Shown: positions 62,110 through 64,000 of the stretch, in pieces
Layout: the number at the start of each line of letters is the position of its first letter
Position numbering within the stretch: position 1 is the first letter of the stretch
Assembly (NCBI RefSeq): GCF_900119795.1
Contig: NZ_LT634361.1
Span: forward strand, 1,240,001-1,304,000
DNA length: 64,000 nucleotides
Source of the DNA: Tenacibaculum maritimum NCIMB 2154
GTDB lineage: Bacteria > Bacteroidota > Bacteroidia > Flavobacteriales > Flavobacteriaceae
Direction: 5' to 3'
Notes under the pieces: model-generated
What the model saw: only the letters and a program-made list of their open reading frames with translations
The model's database searches: none
Told to the model about the DNA's origin: nothing
Program-made: the position numbers and the translations under genes

Positions 62110-63072
62110 ATGTCTAAAGAGCTAAAAACTGGTATTGTAGCAGTTATTATTATAGCATTGTTTGTTTGGGGGTATAACTTTTTAAAAGGACAAGATTTGT
62201 TCAGCTCCGGAACAAGACATTTTTTTGTGGAGTATAACACAATTCAAGGGTTAAATGAGGCCAGCTTGGTAACCATAAATGGTATGCAAGTAGGAAAGGT
62301 TATTGATATTAAGTTCAATCCTAATCCAGAAAAAAGAGGGAAACTTATTGTAGAAATAGCATTAGATAATGATTTTCAGTTTTCTAAAAATAGCGTTGCT
62401 AAAATTTATTCAGCGAGTTTAATGGGAGGGCAAAATTTAGCAATTATACCTAAGTATGAAGGAGAAATGGCGGAATCAGGAGATACCTTGAAAGGAGAAG
62501 TAGAATCTGATATTTTTTCTAGCGTGGGTGAAAAATTAAACCCTATACAAGCAAAATTAGAAAATGTATTGGTAGAAGCAGATTCTTTATTGATAGGACT
62601 TAATCAAATTTTGGATGCGAAATCTAGAAAAAGTTTGAATAGAAGTGTACTAGCTCTAGAAGCTACTATTTCTGATGTAAAAGGAACTTTGGGTGGAGTG
62701 AAATCTATTGTAGATGATAGTAAAAACAATTTAAGAGCTACACTGTCAAACGCTAAAAAGATTACAGATGATTTTTCCAAAATATCAGAGGATTTAACGA
62801 AAGCAAATCTAGGAAGTACGGTTAAACAACTCGAAGAAACAATTGCAGGAGTTAATGAATTACTTGCTAATATGAAAAAAGGAAAAGGAACTTTAGGTAA
62901 ATTAATGACGGATGATAAAGTGTATGTGAATTTGACGCAAGCTTCTAAAGAAATGGAAGAATTACTTCGTGAATTAAAGTTAAATCCTAAAAGGTTTATG
63001 CACTTCTCGCTTTTCGGAAAGAAAGCAAAACCTTATAATGCACAAAATAATAAGGAAAATAAGAGTAATTAA
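62110..63072 (+). CDS. MlaD family (MCE domain) protein
   Basis: This 320-residue protein has one N-terminal transmembrane anchor (ELKTGIVAVIIIALFVWGYNF) and a MCE/MlaD domain (about 36-115, with VEYNTIQGLNEASLVTINGMQVGKV). A long helical, Gly-poor tail follows (about 130-320). MlaD-type proteins bind lipids in the periplasm for outer-membrane lipid transport. No MlaE/MlaF is visible here. The next gene begins 3 bases on. Confidence 0.9.
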   Translation: MSKELKTGIVAVIIIALFVWGYNFLKGQDLFSSGTRHFFVEYNTIQGLNEASLVTINGMQVGKVIDIKFNPNPEKRGKLIVEIALDNDFQFSKNSVAKIYSASLMGGQNLAIIPKYEGEMAESGDTLKGEVESDIFSSVGEKLNPIQAKLENVLVEADSLLIGLNQILDAKSRKSLNRSVLALEATISDVKGTLGGVKSIVDDSKNNLRATLSNAKKITDDFSKISEDLTKANLGSTVKQLEETIAGVNELLANMKKGKGTLGKLMTDDKVYVNLTQASKEMEELLRELKLNPKRFMHFSLFGKKAKPYNAQNNKENKSN

Positions 63073-63074
63073 TA

Positions 63075-63617
63075 ATGAGTAGGATACGATTGACATCGTT
63101 TAATGGAGCAGTAGGAAAATTAAAACATTTATACAAAAAGGTTATAGCGCCTAGTAATAATGTAGATAGCATTATCAAATCTCATGGATTACGATCTCAT
63201 ACAATGGTAAGAGATATGTTGTTGTATAAGAATGCGTTATATGGTAATAGCAATACATTGCCTAAATGGTATTTGGAAACGTTAGGAATATATGTAAGTT
63301 TATTAAACGAATGTGGTTGTTGTGTAGCGCGTTACTTCTCAAGGTTGAAAAGAATACTGAAAGATAGCGATAAATTTTATCCATTAAAAAAAGCTTTAGA
63401 AAGTAAAGCGTTTGAGTCGTTTTTTGAAGCAACTTATAGTCAAGGTATAAGGTATGCAGTAAAGCTTACTAATAGAGCTTCCAAAGTAGCAGAAAGAATT
63501 ATAAACCCATTGCGAAAGAAAGGATTGAAGGATGGTGAAGTTTTAGAAATAAATCAAGTAGTTAGCTATTTCAACGATGCTAACAGAACTGTACTTGATT
63601 TAGGAGTCTCTACATAA
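63075..63617 (+). CDS. AhpD-like (carboxymuconolactone decarboxylase fold) protein
   Basis: This 180-residue helical protein resembles the AhpD/CMD family, with the segment LETLGIYVSLLNECGCCVARY. The usual CxxC-xxx-His becomes Cys80-x2-Cys83 with Tyr87 at the His place, plus an extra Cys82. The remaining sequence matches the family poorly, so the call is tentative. The gene starts 3 bases after the MCE gene, probably in one transcript. The function is unknown. Confidence 0.6.
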   Translation: MSRIRLTSFNGAVGKLKHLYKKVIAPSNNVDSIIKSHGLRSHTMVRDMLLYKNALYGNSNTLPKWYLETLGIYVSLLNECGCCVARYFSRLKRILKDSDKFYPLKKALESKAFESFFEATYSQGIRYAVKLTNRASKVAERIINPLRKKGLKDGEVLEINQVVSYFNDANRTVLDLGVST

Positions 63618-63711
63618 GGAGATGTATTAGAGCTATTGCCAAATAATTCAAATGAAGAAGGAAACTGGAATCATCAATAAAATGTAAACTAACAAAAACA
63701 AATCAGAATAA

Positions 63712-64000
63712 ATGTATATATCTAACATCTTTTTTGCGCTAATGTTAATTGCTGGAATAGGTTTTTTTGCAATGAATGTTCGCAAGCTTATCAGAAATAT
63801 TAAATTAGGAAAAGACGTAAATCGAAATGATGACAAACCAGCTCGTTGGAAAAATATGGCCAAAATAGCTTTAGGGCAATATAAAATGGTAAGACGACCA
63901 GTATCGGGAATTTTACATATTTTGGTATATTTAGGTTTTGTTATTATAAATATAGAAGTTCTAGAAATTATAATTGATGGGTTATTTGGAACGCACCGAG
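63712..64000 (+). CDS. Membrane Fe-S-binding protein, N-terminal part
   Basis: An ATG at 63712 opens a frame that runs off the window (96 codons seen). It begins MYISNIFFALMLIAGIG, a transmembrane helix, then KLIRNIKLGKDV and GQYKMVRRPVSGILHILVYL, a second helix, and ends IIIDGLFGTHR. This is the N-terminus of the heterodisulfide-reductase-like (Fe-S)-binding proteins common in Bacteroidetes. The clusters would lie beyond the window. The first 94 bases after the AhpD-like gene hold no promoter I can place. Confidence 0.75.
   Translation, partial: MYISNIFFALMLIAGIGFFAMNVRKLIRNIKLGKDVNRNDDKPARWKNMAKIALGQYKMVRRPVSGILHILVYLGFVIINIEVLEIIIDGLFGTHR

Noticed and set aside
1..64000. Insertion sequences, phage genes, tRNA or rRNA genes
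   Set aside because: No transposase, integrase, phage structural motif, tRNA cloverleaf or rRNA segment was seen on either strand.

Overview
The window looks like chromosome of a marine Flavobacteriaceae member (Bacteroidetes), possibly close to Tenacibaculum; the genus is a guess from protein style. The evidence is low GC content, repeated -7 boxes of the TAnnTTTG type with upstream TTTG or TTG instead of a sigma70 -35/-10, a PorP/SprF-type protein next to a giant adhesin with a gliding-motility C-terminal domain, a PorE-like OmpA protein, a Bacteroidetes-type LptD, and few Shine-Dalgarno sequences. I see no tRNA, rRNA, CRISPR array, prophage or insertion sequence.

Layout. 1-3.5 kb: the tail of one PPK2 polyphosphate kinase and a complete second one, convergent with an ArsC-like phosphatase, then an Smr-domain protein and a cysteine desulfurase. 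3.5-26 kb: a cell-surface block on the + strand. It holds two about 1000-residue secreted proteins with DUF11 and thrombospondin type 3 repeats, both lacking a recognisable type IX secretion C-terminal domain; a 3892-residue SprB-like adhesin with 29 near-identical cadherin-like repeats and five Big_9-like repeats; a PorP/SprF protein; and a PorE-like OmpA protein. The three adhesin-type genes have long leaders that contain C-runs and structure. The leader at 7202-7290 looks like a transcription attenuator.

26-33.2 kb: an OmpA lipoprotein, then a minus-strand operon (Lrp regulator, YdiJ-like D-2-hydroxyacid dehydrogenase, MFS carrier) divergent from a DUF1338 (HglS-type) enzyme. Together these suggest a 2-oxoadipate to D-2-hydroxyglutarate to 2-oxoglutarate route, the end of lysine breakdown. 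33.3-37.8 kb: a 51-residue YqaE/Pmp3 protein, CsaA, three paralogous exported TonB_C proteins with four conserved cysteines, and a cyclophilin-FKBP fusion. 37.8-46 kb: an outer-membrane beta-barrel candidate, prfC, idi-queD-manA, a hotdog-like hypothetical, a candidate 49-residue gene, kdsB-HAD, and two small conserved hypotheticals. 46-53 kb: an ECF sigma factor operon with a membrane anti-sigma candidate and an exported Spy-like protein, a 479-residue conserved protein, an MBL hydrolase, yaaA, L-serine dehydratase and a DUF2853 protein. 53-64 kb: a TPR protein, pfkA-gap-mgsA with palindromes upstream of pfkA and gap, ridA, lptD, a cell-wall amidase, an MlaD-type MCE protein, an AhpD-like protein and the start of a membrane Fe-S protein.

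Most gene functions are ordinary. The points most worth a second look are the leader attenuator and the C-run leaders, the recent homogenisation of the adhesin repeats, the paired adhesins without a sorting domain, the DUF1338/YdiJ/Lrp cluster, the exported TonB_C trio, the 49-residue gene with its own terminator, and the pfkA palindrome.
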